Source: Streptomyces griseus
GTDB taxonomy: Bacteria > Actinomycetota > Actinomycetes > Streptomycetales > Streptomycetaceae
Direction: 5' to 3'
Length of the DNA: 64,000 bases
NCBI RefSeq assembly: GCF_001715295.1
Contig: NZ_MDKB01000001.1
Location: forward strand, 1,043,090-1,107,089
The translations under genes and the position numbers were made by a program. Of this stretch, positions 35,607 to 44,306 are shown one piece after another. Position 1 is the stretch's first letter; every line of letters begins with the position of its first letter. Below the pieces are notes generated by a model that was not told the origin of the DNA, did no database searches, and saw nothing but the letters and a program-made list of their open reading frames with translations.

Positions 35607-36536
35607 GTGAGTGACACGACCCACGACGGCGGGCTTGCGCTGAGCCCCCCGCCGTCCGCCGACGAGGGGCTGAGCGCCTCCCGGCTGGCCGACAAGTACG
35701 GCCTGACGGTGAGCGGCGCCAGACCCGGGCTGTTCGCGTACATCCGGCAGCTCTGGGGCCGCCGCCACTTCATCCTGGCGTTCTCCAGAGCCAAGCTGAC
35801 CGCCCAGTACAGCCAGGCCAAGCTCGGCCAGCTGTGGCAGGTGGCCACCCCCCTGCTGAACGCCCTGGTGTACTTCCTGATCTTCGGGCTGATCCTGGGG
35901 ACGAGGAAGGGGATGAGCCAGGAGGTCTTCATCCCCTTCCTGGTGACCGGCGTGTTCGTCTTCACCTTCACCCAGAACTCCGTCATGGCGGGGGTGCGGT
36001 CCATCTCCGGCAACCTCGGCCTGGTCCGCGCCCTGCACTTCCCCCGGGCCTCCCTGCCGATCTCGTTCTCGCTCCAGCAGCTCCAGCAGCTGCTGTTCTC
36101 GATGATCGTGCTGATCGCGGTGGCGGTGGGCTTCGGAAGCTATCCGACGCTGTCCTGGCTGCTGGTCGTGCCGGCGCTGGGGCTCCAGTTCCTCTTCAAC
36201 AGCGGCCTGGCGCTGATCATGGCCCGGCTGGGCAGCAAGACCCCGGACCTCGCGCAGTTGATGCCGTTCATCATGCGTACCTGGATGTACGCCTCGGGCG
36301 TCATGTTCTCCATCCCGGTGATGCTGGCCGACAAGCCGCAGTGGATCGCCGACGTGCTGCAGTACAACCCGGCGGCCATCTACATGGACCTGGTCCGCTT
36401 CGCGCTGATCGACGGCTACGGCTCCGAGAACCTGCCGGCGCACGTCTGGGCCGTCGGTCTCGCCTGGTCGCTCGTGGTGGGCGTCCTGGGCTTCGTGTAC
36501 TTCTGGAAGGCAGAGGAACGGTACGGCCGTGGCTGA
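35607..36536 (+). CDS. ABC-2 type exporter permease (Wzm/TagG-like)
   Basis: A 309-residue permease with six helices after a ~50-residue cytoplasmic N-terminus. KLTAQYSQAKLGQLWQVATP is the typical amphipathic lead-in of polysaccharide and teichoic acid exporters. It should move a lipid-linked glycoconjugate across the membrane with the ATPase encoded next. GTG 35607. It overlaps that ATPase gene by 8 bp. A 102-bp gap separates it from the glycosyltransferase gene. Confidence 0.85.
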   Translation: MSDTTHDGGLALSPPPSADEGLSASRLADKYGLTVSGARPGLFAYIRQLWGRRHFILAFSRAKLTAQYSQAKLGQLWQVATPLLNALVYFLIFGLILGTRKGMSQEVFIPFLVTGVFVFTFTQNSVMAGVRSISGNLGLVRALHFPRASLPISFSLQQLQQLLFSMIVLIAVAVGFGSYPTLSWLLVVPALGLQFLFNSGLALIMARLGSKTPDLAQLMPFIMRTWMYASGVMFSIPVMLADKPQWIADVLQYNPAAIYMDLVRFALIDGYGSENLPAHVWAVGLAWSLVVGVLGFVYFWKAEERYGRG

Positions 36537-37314
36537 CGAATCGTCCCAGGGACACATCCCCACCGTGATCGCCGACGAGGTGCACATCGTGTACCGGGTC
36601 AACGGCACGCGCGGCGGCAAGGGCAGCGCCACGGCCGCACTGAGCCGCATGGTGCGCCGTGGCAAGGGCGAGCAGCGCGGTGTGCGCAAGGTGCACGCGG
36701 TGCGGGGAGTGTCGTTCACCGCCTACCGGGGCCAGGCGATCGGTCTCATCGGTACGAACGGCTCCGGCAAGTCCACCCTGCTGCGGGCCATCGCGGGACT
36801 GCTGCCGACGGAGTCCGGCAAGGTCTACACGGACGGCCAGCCGTCGCTGCTGGGTGTCAACGCCGCACTGATGAGCGATCTGACCGGTGAGCGCAACGTG
36901 GTGCTCGGCGGCCTCGCCATGGGCATGAGCCGCGAGGAGATCCGCGAGCGGTACCAGGACATCGTGGACTTCTCGGGGATCAACGAGAAGGGTGACTTCA
37001 TCACGCTGCCGATGCGCACGTACTCCTCCGGTATGGCGGCGCGGCTGCGGTTCTCGATCGCGGCGGCCAAGAACCACGACGTGCTCATGATCGACGAGGC
37101 GCTCGCCACCGGTGACCGCAAGTTCCGGGTCCGCTCCGAGGAGCGGATCCGTGAGCTCCGCAAGGAGGCCGGCACCGTCTTCCTGGTCAGCCACAACAAC
37201 ACGACGATCAGGGAGACCTGCGACCGGGTGCTGTGGCTGGAGAAGGGGGAGCTCCTGATGGACGGCGGCACCGACGAGGTGCTGAAGGCGTACGAGCGGG
37301 AGACCGGGAAGTAG
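36529..37314 (+). CDS. ABC exporter ATPase (Wzt/TagH-like)
   Basis: A 261-residue ATPase. Walker A GLIGTNGSGKSTLLRAI, signature YSSGMAARLRFSI (the S-S-G-M variant usual in polysaccharide exporters), Walker B VLMIDEALATGDRKF, H-loop FLVSHNNTTI. No C-terminal carbohydrate-binding domain is present, so substrate recognition must lie in a lipid carrier or reducing-end cap. Pairs with the permease. The operon ends here at a strong terminator. Confidence 0.9.
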   Translation: MADESSQGHIPTVIADEVHIVYRVNGTRGGKGSATAALSRMVRRGKGEQRGVRKVHAVRGVSFTAYRGQAIGLIGTNGSGKSTLLRAIAGLLPTESGKVYTDGQPSLLGVNAALMSDLTGERNVVLGGLAMGMSREEIRERYQDIVDFSGINEKGDFITLPMRTYSSGMAARLRFSIAAAKNHDVLMIDEALATGDRKFRVRSEERIRELRKEAGTVFLVSHNNTTIRETCDRVLWLEKGELLMDGGTDEVLKAYERETGK

Positions 37315-37323
37315 GCCGTCGCG

Positions 37324-37367
37324 ACCGCGTGGCCCCCGCCGGAGCAGAGCGGCGGGGGCCACGCGGT
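37324..37367 (+). terminator. Strong intrinsic terminator of the exporter operon
   Basis: A perfect 17-bp stem (37324-37340 with 37351-37367) closes a 10-base loop, nine bases after the ATPase stop codon. Confidence 0.88.
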
Positions 37368-37669
37368 GTGCGGATCCGCACGGTGCGGCGGGCCGGGAGG
37401 AGACCGGTGGGACTATCTCCTCCCGTCGGATGACGTCAATCAGCCGCGATACGGGGATCGTTGGCGGAGATCAGCGTGGTGAGCCAGGCGCGCTGGACCC
37501 CGCAGCGGCCCTGTGAGCTGTACAACGTAAGCTGTACCGGTGCTGATTCGCGGCAGTGTGGGCCGATACGTCCCCCGGTGCCTCACCCGTTGTACGCCTG
37601 TCGCACTCGGGAAGACGAGCGGCGTGTCCGAAAAGGGATGTTTTGGGTCAGCAGTGTAGAACGGGAGAT
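37368..37669. promoter_or_regulatory. Upstream region of the hopanoid operon with repeated AGCTGTAC sites
   Basis: About 300 bp without a convincing gene. AGCTGTAC occurs at 37516-37523 and again at 37530-37537; GTACA (37520-37524) and TGTAC (37533-37537) also form an inverted repeat. These are the best operator candidates for the operon. A frame from TTG 37461 to 37673 is open but unconvincing. GGGAG before 37670 is a ribosome-binding site. Confidence 0.4.
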
Positions 37670-37741
37670 ATGACGGCAATGATGGGGAATCTCCAGCTCC
37701 GACGTGGTGTCGCCGTCCCCGCGTCGGGCGGTACGCAGTGA
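37670..37741 (+). CDS. Possible 23-aa leader peptide coupled to hpnC
   Basis: ATG 37670 follows ACGGGAGAT and encodes MTAMMGNLQLRRGVAVPASG plus GTQ. Its TGA (37739-37741) overlaps the hpnC GTG (37738) as GTGA. hpnC has only a weak SD of its own, so a short upstream frame could deliver ribosomes by coupling. The evidence is positional. Confidence 0.4.
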   Translation: MTAMMGNLQLRRGVAVPASGGTQ

Positions 37742-38655
37742 CCCCTACCCAGCAGGCGCGTACCGACGCCGCCACCGGCACGCTCGACAAGGCCGCGGCC
37801 GAGAACTTCCCCGTGGCGCCCTTCTTCCTGCCTCGAGCCTGGCGCGACGACCTGATGGCGGTCTACGGATTCGCCCGCCTCGTCGACGACATCGGCGACG
37901 GCGACCTGGCACCCGGCGGCGCCGACGCCCGCCACCTCGGCCTGGACGCCGGCCGGACCGAGGACCGGCCGGCCATGCTGGACGCGCTGGAGGCCGACCT
38001 GCACCGGGTCTTCGCCGGCCGCGGCGAGGGCCCGCGCCACCCCCTGATGCGCTCCCTGCGTCCCACCGTGCGACGCTGCGCGCTCACCCCCGAACCCTTC
38101 CTCGGCCTCATCGAGGCCAACCGCCAGGACCAGAAGGTCCGCCGCTACGCGACGTACGAGGAGCTCGTGGCCTACTGCGAGCTCTCCGCCAACCCCGTCG
38201 GCCGGCTCGTCCTGCAGATCACCGGCACCGCGAGCCCCGAGCGCATCCGCCGCTCCGACGCGGTCTGCACCGCCCTGCAGATCGTCGAACACCTCCAGGA
38301 CGTGGCCGAGGACCTCGGCAGCGACCGGATCTACCTGCCCGCCGCCGACATGGCCCGGTTCCACGTGGGCGAGGCCGACCTGGCCGTGCCGTCCGCGGGC
38401 GCGTCCCTGCGCGCCCTGATCGCGTTCGAGGCCCAGCGCGCCCATGACCTGCTGGACGAGGGCATCCCCCTGGTGGGGAGCGTCCACGGCAGGCTCAGGC
38501 TGCTCCTCGCCGGCTTCGTCGGCGGCGGACGGGCCGCCCTCGACGCGATTGCGGCCGCCGGCTTCGACGTACTGCCCGGACCGCCCGGACCCACCGCGCC
38601 CGGCCTGCTGCGCGCCGTGGGAACCGTCCTGCGAAGAGCGCACAGAGAGAGGTGA
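37738..38655 (+). CDS. hpnC: Hydroxysqualene synthase HpnC
   Basis: A 305-residue squalene/phytoene-synthase-fold enzyme. With HpnD and HpnE it replaces eukaryotic squalene synthase: HpnC turns presqualene diphosphate into hydroxysqualene. Both Asp-rich sites are present, FARLVDDIGDGDL (~residue 51) and EHLQDVAEDLGSDRIYLP. ENFPVAPFFLPRAWRDDLMA is the HpnC-type N-terminus. First full gene of the hopanoid operon. Start GTG 37738. It overlaps hpnD by GTGA. Confidence 0.92.
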   Translation: MTPTQQARTDAATGTLDKAAAENFPVAPFFLPRAWRDDLMAVYGFARLVDDIGDGDLAPGGADARHLGLDAGRTEDRPAMLDALEADLHRVFAGRGEGPRHPLMRSLRPTVRRCALTPEPFLGLIEANRQDQKVRRYATYEELVAYCELSANPVGRLVLQITGTASPERIRRSDAVCTALQIVEHLQDVAEDLGSDRIYLPAADMARFHVGEADLAVPSAGASLRALIAFEAQRAHDLLDEGIPLVGSVHGRLRLLLAGFVGGGRAALDAIAAAGFDVLPGPPGPTAPGLLRAVGTVLRRAHRER

Positions 38656-39608
38656 GCCGGACCGTGGAGGGACAGACGACGTACATGTCGGCACCGGTAC
38701 AGGCCGCATACAGCTACTGCGAGGCCGTCACCGGACAACAGGCCAGGAACTTCGCGTACGGCATCAGACTGCTGCCGTACGCGAAGCGTCAGGCCATGTC
38801 GGCGCTGTACGCCTTCTCCCGTCGTGTCGACGACATCGGCGACGGCGAGCTGGATCCGGCGACCAAGAGCACCCGGCTGGAGGGCACCCGCGCACTGCTC
38901 GACCGGATCCGGGAGGGTGCCGTCGAGGAGGACGACACCGATCCGGTCGCCGTCGCGCTCGCCGACGCCGCGCGCCGGTTCCCGCTGCCGCTCGGCGGCC
39001 TCGACGAGCTCATCGACGGCGTGCTGATGGACGTCCGCGGCGAGCACTACGAGACCTGGGACGACCTCAGGACCTACTGCCGGTGCGTCGCCGGTGCGAT
39101 CGGACGGCTCAGCCTGGGCGTCTTCGGCACGGTGCCGGGCGCACGCGGTACCGACCGGGCCGCGGAGTACGCCGACACCCTCGGCCTCGCCCTCCAGCTC
39201 ACCAACATCCTGCGCGACGTCCGCGAGGACGCGGGCAACGGGCGTACGTACCTGCCCGCCGACGACCTCGCCAAGTTCGGCTGCGCCGCCGGGTTCCGGC
39301 GGGCCACCCCGCCACCCGGCTCCGACTTCGCCGGACTGGTGCACTTCGAGGTGCGGCGCGCCCGGGCCCTGTTCGCCGAGGGATACCGGCTGCTGCCCAT
39401 GCTGGACCGGCGCAGCGGTGCCTGTGTGGCCGCCATGGCGGGCATCTACCGCAGGCTCCTGGACCGGATCGAACGCGACCCGGAAGCGGTCCTGCGCGGC
39501 AGGGTCTCGCTGCCCGGCCACGAGAAGGCGTACGTTGCCGTACGCGGCCTCTCGGGACTCGACGCGCGCTCCATCTCGCGCCGGACGGCCGGGGGGCGGG
39601 CCCGATGA
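38652..39608 (+). CDS. hpnD: Presqualene diphosphate synthase HpnD
   Basis: A 318-residue relative of HpnC that condenses two farnesyl diphosphates head to head. Asp-rich motifs are FSRRVDDIGDGEL and NILRDVREDAGNGRTYLP. The N-terminal AYSYCEAVTGQQARNFAYGI stretch is typical. Start GTG 38652; the stop overlaps the following 33-codon gene by ATGA. Earlier annotations of such pairs as phytoene synthases are misleading here because a squalene-hopene cyclase gene follows and no carotenoid desaturase is present. Confidence 0.92.
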   Translation: MSRTVEGQTTYMSAPVQAAYSYCEAVTGQQARNFAYGIRLLPYAKRQAMSALYAFSRRVDDIGDGELDPATKSTRLEGTRALLDRIREGAVEEDDTDPVAVALADAARRFPLPLGGLDELIDGVLMDVRGEHYETWDDLRTYCRCVAGAIGRLSLGVFGTVPGARGTDRAAEYADTLGLALQLTNILRDVREDAGNGRTYLPADDLAKFGCAAGFRRATPPPGSDFAGLVHFEVRRARALFAEGYRLLPMLDRRSGACVAAMAGIYRRLLDRIERDPEAVLRGRVSLPGHEKAYVAVRGLSGLDARSISRRTAGGRAR

Positions 39609-39706
39609 CTCACCGCCGGCCCGGCTCCGGGCGCACCTGGCGGGCAACCTCCCGGCCGTGCACCGCGTCCAGGACAGCGACACCACGGCGAGAGGGGAAC
39701 CCATGA
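39605..39706 (+). CDS. 33-aa conserved-position small protein between hpnD and hpnE
   Basis: ATG 39605 overlaps the hpnD stop, and the TGA 39704-39706 overlaps the hpnE ATG; both junctions read ATGA. The product, MTHRRPGSGRTWRATSRPCT then ASRTATPRREGNP, is very basic. S. coelicolor, as I recall, has a small gene (SCO6761) at this place. It has some likeness to short WRAT-containing proteins (DUF6380-like), uncertain. It may work mainly as a coupling bridge that passes ribosomes from hpnD to hpnE. Confidence 0.55.
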   Translation: MTHRRPGSGRTWRATSRPCTASRTATPRREGNP

Positions 39707-41085
39707 CCGGCCGTGACCCGCACCGTGCGGTGGTCGTCGGCGGCGGCCTCGCCGGAGTCACCACCGCCCTGCGCCTCGCCGACGCGGGGGTCGGCGTAAC
39801 CCTCCTCGAAGGCCGGCCCAGGCTCGGCGGGCTGGCGTTCTCCTTCCGCCGCGGCGAACTGTCCGTCGACAACGGCCAGCACGTCTACCTGCGCTGCTGC
39901 ACCGGCTACCGCTGGTTCCTCGACCGCATCGACGGCACCCACCTCGCACCGCTCCAGGACCGCCTCGACGTGCCCGTACTCGACGTCGCACGGCCCGCGG
40001 GGCCGAGGCTCGGACGGCTGCGCCGCACCGGGCTGCCCGTCCCGCTGCACCTCGCGGGCGGGCTCGCCGCCTACCCGCACCTCTCCCTCGCCGAGAAGGC
40101 GGGCGTCGCACGGGCCGCGCTGGCCCTGGGCCGCCTCGACCCGGCCGACCCCGCGCTCGACGGCATCGACTTCGCCACCTGGCTGCGCCGCAACGGGCAG
40201 TCCCCGCGCACCATCGAGGCGCTCTGGGACCTCGTCGGCGTCGCCACCCTCAACGCCACGGCGCCCCACGCCTCCATGGCGCTCGCCGCCATGGTGTTCA
40301 AGACCGGCCTGCTCTCCGAGCCGGGCGCCGCCGACATCGGCTGGGCCGCCGTCCCGCTCGGCGACCTGCACGGCACCCTCGCCCGCAGGTCCCTCGACTC
40401 GGCGGGGGTACGCACCTGCCTGCGCAGCCGGGTGGACTCGATCACCCGGACCGAGGACGGCCGGTGGGCCGTCGGCACGGGTGGCGAGCGGATCGAGGCG
40501 GACACCGTCGTCCTCGCCGTCCCGCAGGGCGAGACGCACCGCCTGCTGCCCGAAGGGGCGCTCGAGAACCCCGACCGTCTGCTGGACATCGCGGACGCGC
40601 CGATCCTCAACGTGCACGTCGTCTACGACCGCAGGGTTCTGCGCAGGCCGTTCTTCGCCGCTCTCGGCTCTCCCGTCCAGTGGGTCTTCGACCGCACCGC
40701 ACCTTCCGGCCTCCAGGGCCCCGGTCAGTACCTGGCGGTCTCCCAGTCCGCGGCGCAGGACGAGATCGACCTGCCCGTCGCCGAACTGCGCAGCCGCTAC
40801 CTGCCCGAACTGGAACGGCTCCTCCCGGCCGCGCGTGGTGCCGGGATCCGCGACTTCTTCGTGACCCGCGAACGCACCGCGACCTTCGCCCCCGCACCCG
40901 GCGTAGGGCGCCTGAGGCCGGACACGCACACCCGTGCCCCTGGACTCCACCTGGCGGGTGCGTGGACCGCCACCGGCTGGCCCGCCACGATGGAGGGCGC
41001 CGTCCGCAGCGGCCTCGGTGCCGCCGACGCCGCGCTGCGCGCCCTCGGCCGGACCCACGAACATCCGCTGCAGGAGGCGGCATGA
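39703..41085 (+). CDS. hpnE: Hydroxysqualene dehydroxylase HpnE
   Basis: A 460-residue FAD-dependent amine-oxidase-fold enzyme that reduces hydroxysqualene to squalene. FAD motif AVVVGGGLAGVTTALRLADA; substrate-domain stretches SVDNGQHVYLRCCTGYRWFL and VATLNATAPHASMALAAMVF; C-terminal FAD contact GLHLAGAWTATGWPATMEGA. ATG 39703 follows GAGAGGGGAA. It completes the three-enzyme route from FPP to squalene and overlaps the next gene by ATGA. Confidence 0.92.
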   Translation: MTGRDPHRAVVVGGGLAGVTTALRLADAGVGVTLLEGRPRLGGLAFSFRRGELSVDNGQHVYLRCCTGYRWFLDRIDGTHLAPLQDRLDVPVLDVARPAGPRLGRLRRTGLPVPLHLAGGLAAYPHLSLAEKAGVARAALALGRLDPADPALDGIDFATWLRRNGQSPRTIEALWDLVGVATLNATAPHASMALAAMVFKTGLLSEPGAADIGWAAVPLGDLHGTLARRSLDSAGVRTCLRSRVDSITRTEDGRWAVGTGGERIEADTVVLAVPQGETHRLLPEGALENPDRLLDIADAPILNVHVVYDRRVLRRPFFAALGSPVQWVFDRTAPSGLQGPGQYLAVSQSAAQDEIDLPVAELRSRYLPELERLLPAARGAGIRDFFVTRERTATFAPAPGVGRLRPDTHTRAPGLHLAGAWTATGWPATMEGAVRSGLGAADAALRALGRTHEHPLQEAA

Positions 41086-42185
41086 GCAGTACCACCGGAA
41101 CAAGAGGAGAGTCTGTGACCCCGGCGAATCCGGCTTACGGCACCGTGGTGGACACCACGGATGTCACCGCGCTTCTGGAGCGCGGAAGGGCCCTGTCAGC
41201 GCCGGTGCTGCGAGCTGCCGTGGACCGGCTCGCGCCGCCCATGGACACCGTCGCGGCCTACCACTTCGGCTGGATCGACGCCCAGGGCCGGCCCGCCGAC
41301 GGCGACGGCGGCAAAGCCGTGCGGCCCGCGCTCGCCCTGCTGTCCGCGGAGGCGGCGGGTGCCCCCGCCGAGGCCGGCATCCCCGGCGCCGTCGCGGTCG
41401 AACTCGTGCACAACTTCTCACTGCTGCACGACGACCTCATGGACGGCGACGAACAGCGCCGCCACCGCGACACCGTATGGAAGGTGCACGGCCCGGCGCA
41501 GGCCATCCTCGTCGGCGACGCGCTCTTCGCGCTGGCCAACGAGATCCTGCTGGAGCTCGGCACCGTGGAAGCCGGGCGAGCCGCCCGCAGGTTGACCACG
41601 GCGACCCGCAAGCTCATCGACGGCCAGGCCCAGGACATCTCCTACGAGCACCGTGAGCGGGTCACCGTCGAGGAGTGCCTGGAGATGGAGGGCAACAAGA
41701 CGGGCGCCCTGCTCGCCTGCGCCGTCTCCATCGGCGCGGTGCTCGGAGGCGCCGACGACCGCACCGCCGACGTCCTGGAGGCGTACGGCTACCACCTCGG
41801 TCTCGCCTTCCAGGCCGTCGACGACCTGCTCGGCATCTGGGGCGACCCGGAGTCCACGGGCAAGCAGACCTGGAGCGATCTGCGTCAGCGCAAGAAGTCC
41901 CTGCCCGTCGTCGCCGCGCTCGCCGCCGGCGGACCGGCCTCCGCCCGGCTCGGCGAGTTGCTCGCCGCCGACGCGAAGAGCAGCGACTTCGACAGCTTCT
42001 CCGAAGAGGAGTTCGCCGCGCGCGCGGCACTCATCGAGGAGGCGGGCGGCCGTGAATGGACCGCCCAGGAAGCCCGCCGTCAGCACACGGTAGCCATCGA
42101 GGCGCTGAACGGCGTCGACATGCCGGAACCCGTTCGGGCGCAGCTCACCGCGCTCGCCGACTTCGTCGTCGTACGAAAGAGATGA
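41082..42185 (+). CDS. Polyprenyl (probably farnesyl) diphosphate synthase
   Basis: A 367-residue trans-prenyltransferase that elongates DMAPP with IPP. First Asp-rich motif SLLHDDLMDGDEQRR; second motif LAFQAVDDLLGIWGDPESTG; GGKAVRPALALLSAEA is the IPP-binding start. FPP as product is inferred from the pathway: HpnD needs FPP. Two starts are possible: ATG 41082 (overlapping hpnE) and GTG 41115, which has the better SD (GAGGAGA). A 104-bp gap follows before the cyclase. Confidence 0.9.
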   Translation: MSSTTGTRGESVTPANPAYGTVVDTTDVTALLERGRALSAPVLRAAVDRLAPPMDTVAAYHFGWIDAQGRPADGDGGKAVRPALALLSAEAAGAPAEAGIPGAVAVELVHNFSLLHDDLMDGDEQRRHRDTVWKVHGPAQAILVGDALFALANEILLELGTVEAGRAARRLTTATRKLIDGQAQDISYEHRERVTVEECLEMEGNKTGALLACAVSIGAVLGGADDRTADVLEAYGYHLGLAFQAVDDLLGIWGDPESTGKQTWSDLRQRKKSLPVVAALAAGGPASARLGELLAADAKSSDFDSFSEEEFAARAALIEEAGGREWTAQEARRQHTVAIEALNGVDMPEPVRAQLTALADFVVVRKR

Positions 42186-42289
42186 TGACCATTCAGATAT
42201 GACTCGCAGTCGCCGGCGGGCGCCCATCCGGGTGCCCGCCGACGGAGACCCCAGCACAGCAGAGGACCACACTGCACGAAGGGGAAGCC

Positions 42290-44302
42290 ATGACAGCGAC
42301 GACCGACGGAAGCACCGGAGCCGCGCACCTCCGCGCAGCTCCGGCCAGCCGACCGACCGAATCAACCACCATCACCGCCGCGGACGACGCGTTCGCCGCC
42401 GCGCGGCACGCCGCGGAACGCTCGGTGCAGCACCTCCTCGGCAGGCAGGACGAGCAGGGCTGGTGGAAGGGCGACCTCGCCACCAACATCACCATGGACG
42501 CCGAGGACCTCCTGCTCCGCCAGTTCCTCGGGATCCAGGACCCGTCCACCGTGCAGGCGGCAGCCCGCTTCATCCGCGGCGAACAGCTCGGCGACGGCAC
42601 CTGGGCCACCTTCTACGGCGGGCCCCCCGACCTCTCCGCCACCATCGAGGGATACGTCGCCCTCCGGCTGGCGGGGGACAGGCCGGACGACCCTCACATG
42701 ATCCGGGCGGCCCGCTGGGTCAGGGAAGAGGGCGGCATCGCGGCCTCCCGGGTCTTCACCCGTATCTGGCTCGCACTCTTCGGCTGGTGGAAGTGGGACG
42801 ACCTGCCGGAACTCCCACCCGAGCTGATGTTCTTCCCTCCGTGGGTACCGCTCAACATCTACGACTTCGGCTGCTGGGCCCGCCAGACCATCGTCCCGCT
42901 CACCATCGTCTCCGCGAAGCGGCCCGTCCGCCCCGCACCGTTCACCCTGGACGAACTGCACACCGACCCGGCCTGCCCGAACCCGGCCAGGCCCATGGCG
43001 CCCGCGGTCAGCTGGGACGGCGTCTTCCAGCGGCTCGACAAGGCACTGCACGCCTACCACAGGGTCGCCCCGCGCCGGCTGCGCCGCGTCGCCATGAACG
43101 CCGCCGCCCGCTGGATCATCGAGCGCCAGGAGAACGACGGCTGCTGGGGCGGCATCCAGCCGCCCGCCGTGTACTCCGTCATCGCCCTGCACCTGCTCGG
43201 GTACGACCTCGACCACCCGGTGATGCGGGCGGGGCTCGCCTCGCTCGACCGGTTCACCGTCTGGCGCGAGGACGGCGCCCGTATGGTCGAGGCCTGTCAG
43301 TCACCGGTCTGGGACACCTGCCTCGCCACCATCGCGCTCGCCGACGCCGGGGTGAGCCCCGACCATCCGGCGCTCGTGAAGGCTGCCGACTGGATGCTCG
43401 GCGAGGAGATCGTACGGCCGGGCGACTGGGCCGTACGCAAGCCCGAACTAGCCCCCGGGGGATGGGCGTTCGAGTTCCACAACGACAACTACCCCGACAT
43501 CGACGACACCGCCGAAGTCGTCCTGGCGCTCCGCCGCGTCCGTCACCCGGACCCGGACAGGGTCGAGGCCGCCATCGAGCGCGGAGTGCGCTGGAACCTC
43601 GGCATGCAGTCCCGCAACGGGGCCTGGGGCGCCTTCGACGCGGACAACACGAGCCCCTTCCCGAACCGGCTGCCGTTCTGCGATTTCGGTGAGGTCATCG
43701 ACCCGCCCTCGGCGGACGTCACCGGGCACGTGGTGGAGATGCTCGCGGTCGAGGGCCGGGCCCACCATCCCCGTACCCGCCGCGGTGTCGAGTGGCTGCT
43801 GGCCGAACAGGAGCCGTCCGGGGCGTGGTTCGGCCGCTGGGGCGTCAACTACATCTACGGGACGGGCTCCGTCGTGCCCGCTCTCGTCGCGGCGGGACTT
43901 GCGGCCTCGCACCCCGCCGTCCGCCGGGCCGTCGGCTGGCTCGAGTCCGTGCAGAACGACGACGGAGGCTGGGGCGAGGACCTGCGCTCCTACCGGGAGG
44001 AGAAGTGGATCGGGCACGGCGCCTCGACCGCCTCCCAGACCGCGTGGGCACTCCTCGCGCTTCTCGCGGCCGGGGAACGCGAGAGCAGGGCCGTGGCACG
44101 CGGCATCGCCTGGCTGGTCGGGACCCAGCAGGCCGACGGTTCCTGGGACGAGCCGTACTTCACCGGCACGGGCTTCCCCTGGGACTTCTCCATCAACTAC
44201 CACCTCTACCGGCAGGTGTTCCCCCTCACCGCCCTCGGCCGGTACGTGTACGGCGAGCCGTTCGCCGCCCGCGACGGTGCGGGCAGCGGAAAGGGGGCCT
44301 GA
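42290..44302 (+). CDS. shc: Squalene-hopene cyclase
   Basis: A 670-residue class II terpene cyclase that folds squalene to hopene in one step at the membrane surface. The catalytic acid motif DIDD is at residues 403-406 (NYPDIDDTAEVVLAL). QW-type repeats occur through both domains, for example QNDDGGWGEDLRS and GTQQADGSWDE. The first ~40 residues are a variable hydrophilic extension. ATG 42290 has GAAGGGGAAG upstream. The product is used by HpnH from the same operon. Confidence 0.95.
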   Translation: MTATTDGSTGAAHLRAAPASRPTESTTITAADDAFAAARHAAERSVQHLLGRQDEQGWWKGDLATNITMDAEDLLLRQFLGIQDPSTVQAAARFIRGEQLGDGTWATFYGGPPDLSATIEGYVALRLAGDRPDDPHMIRAARWVREEGGIAASRVFTRIWLALFGWWKWDDLPELPPELMFFPPWVPLNIYDFGCWARQTIVPLTIVSAKRPVRPAPFTLDELHTDPACPNPARPMAPAVSWDGVFQRLDKALHAYHRVAPRRLRRVAMNAAARWIIERQENDGCWGGIQPPAVYSVIALHLLGYDLDHPVMRAGLASLDRFTVWREDGARMVEACQSPVWDTCLATIALADAGVSPDHPALVKAADWMLGEEIVRPGDWAVRKPELAPGGWAFEFHNDNYPDIDDTAEVVLALRRVRHPDPDRVEAAIERGVRWNLGMQSRNGAWGAFDADNTSPFPNRLPFCDFGEVIDPPSADVTGHVVEMLAVEGRAHHPRTRRGVEWLLAEQEPSGAWFGRWGVNYIYGTGSVVPALVAAGLAASHPAVRRAVGWLESVQNDDGGWGEDLRSYREEKWIGHGASTASQTAWALLALLAAGERESRAVARGIAWLVGTQQADGSWDEPYFTGTGFPWDFSINYHLYRQVFPLTALGRYVYGEPFAARDGAGSGKGA

Positions 44303-44306
44303 GCCG

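Noticed and set aside
37461..37673. A 70-codon frame starting with TTG upstream of hpnC
   Set aside because: No SD, no family resemblance and Cys/Arg/Pro-rich composition; the region looks regulatory.
37738..39608. Reading the two synthase genes as phytoene synthases of a carotenoid cluster
   Set aside because: They are followed by HpnE, a squalene-hopene cyclase, HpnG, HpnH and HpnO, and no carotene desaturase or cyclase exists nearby.
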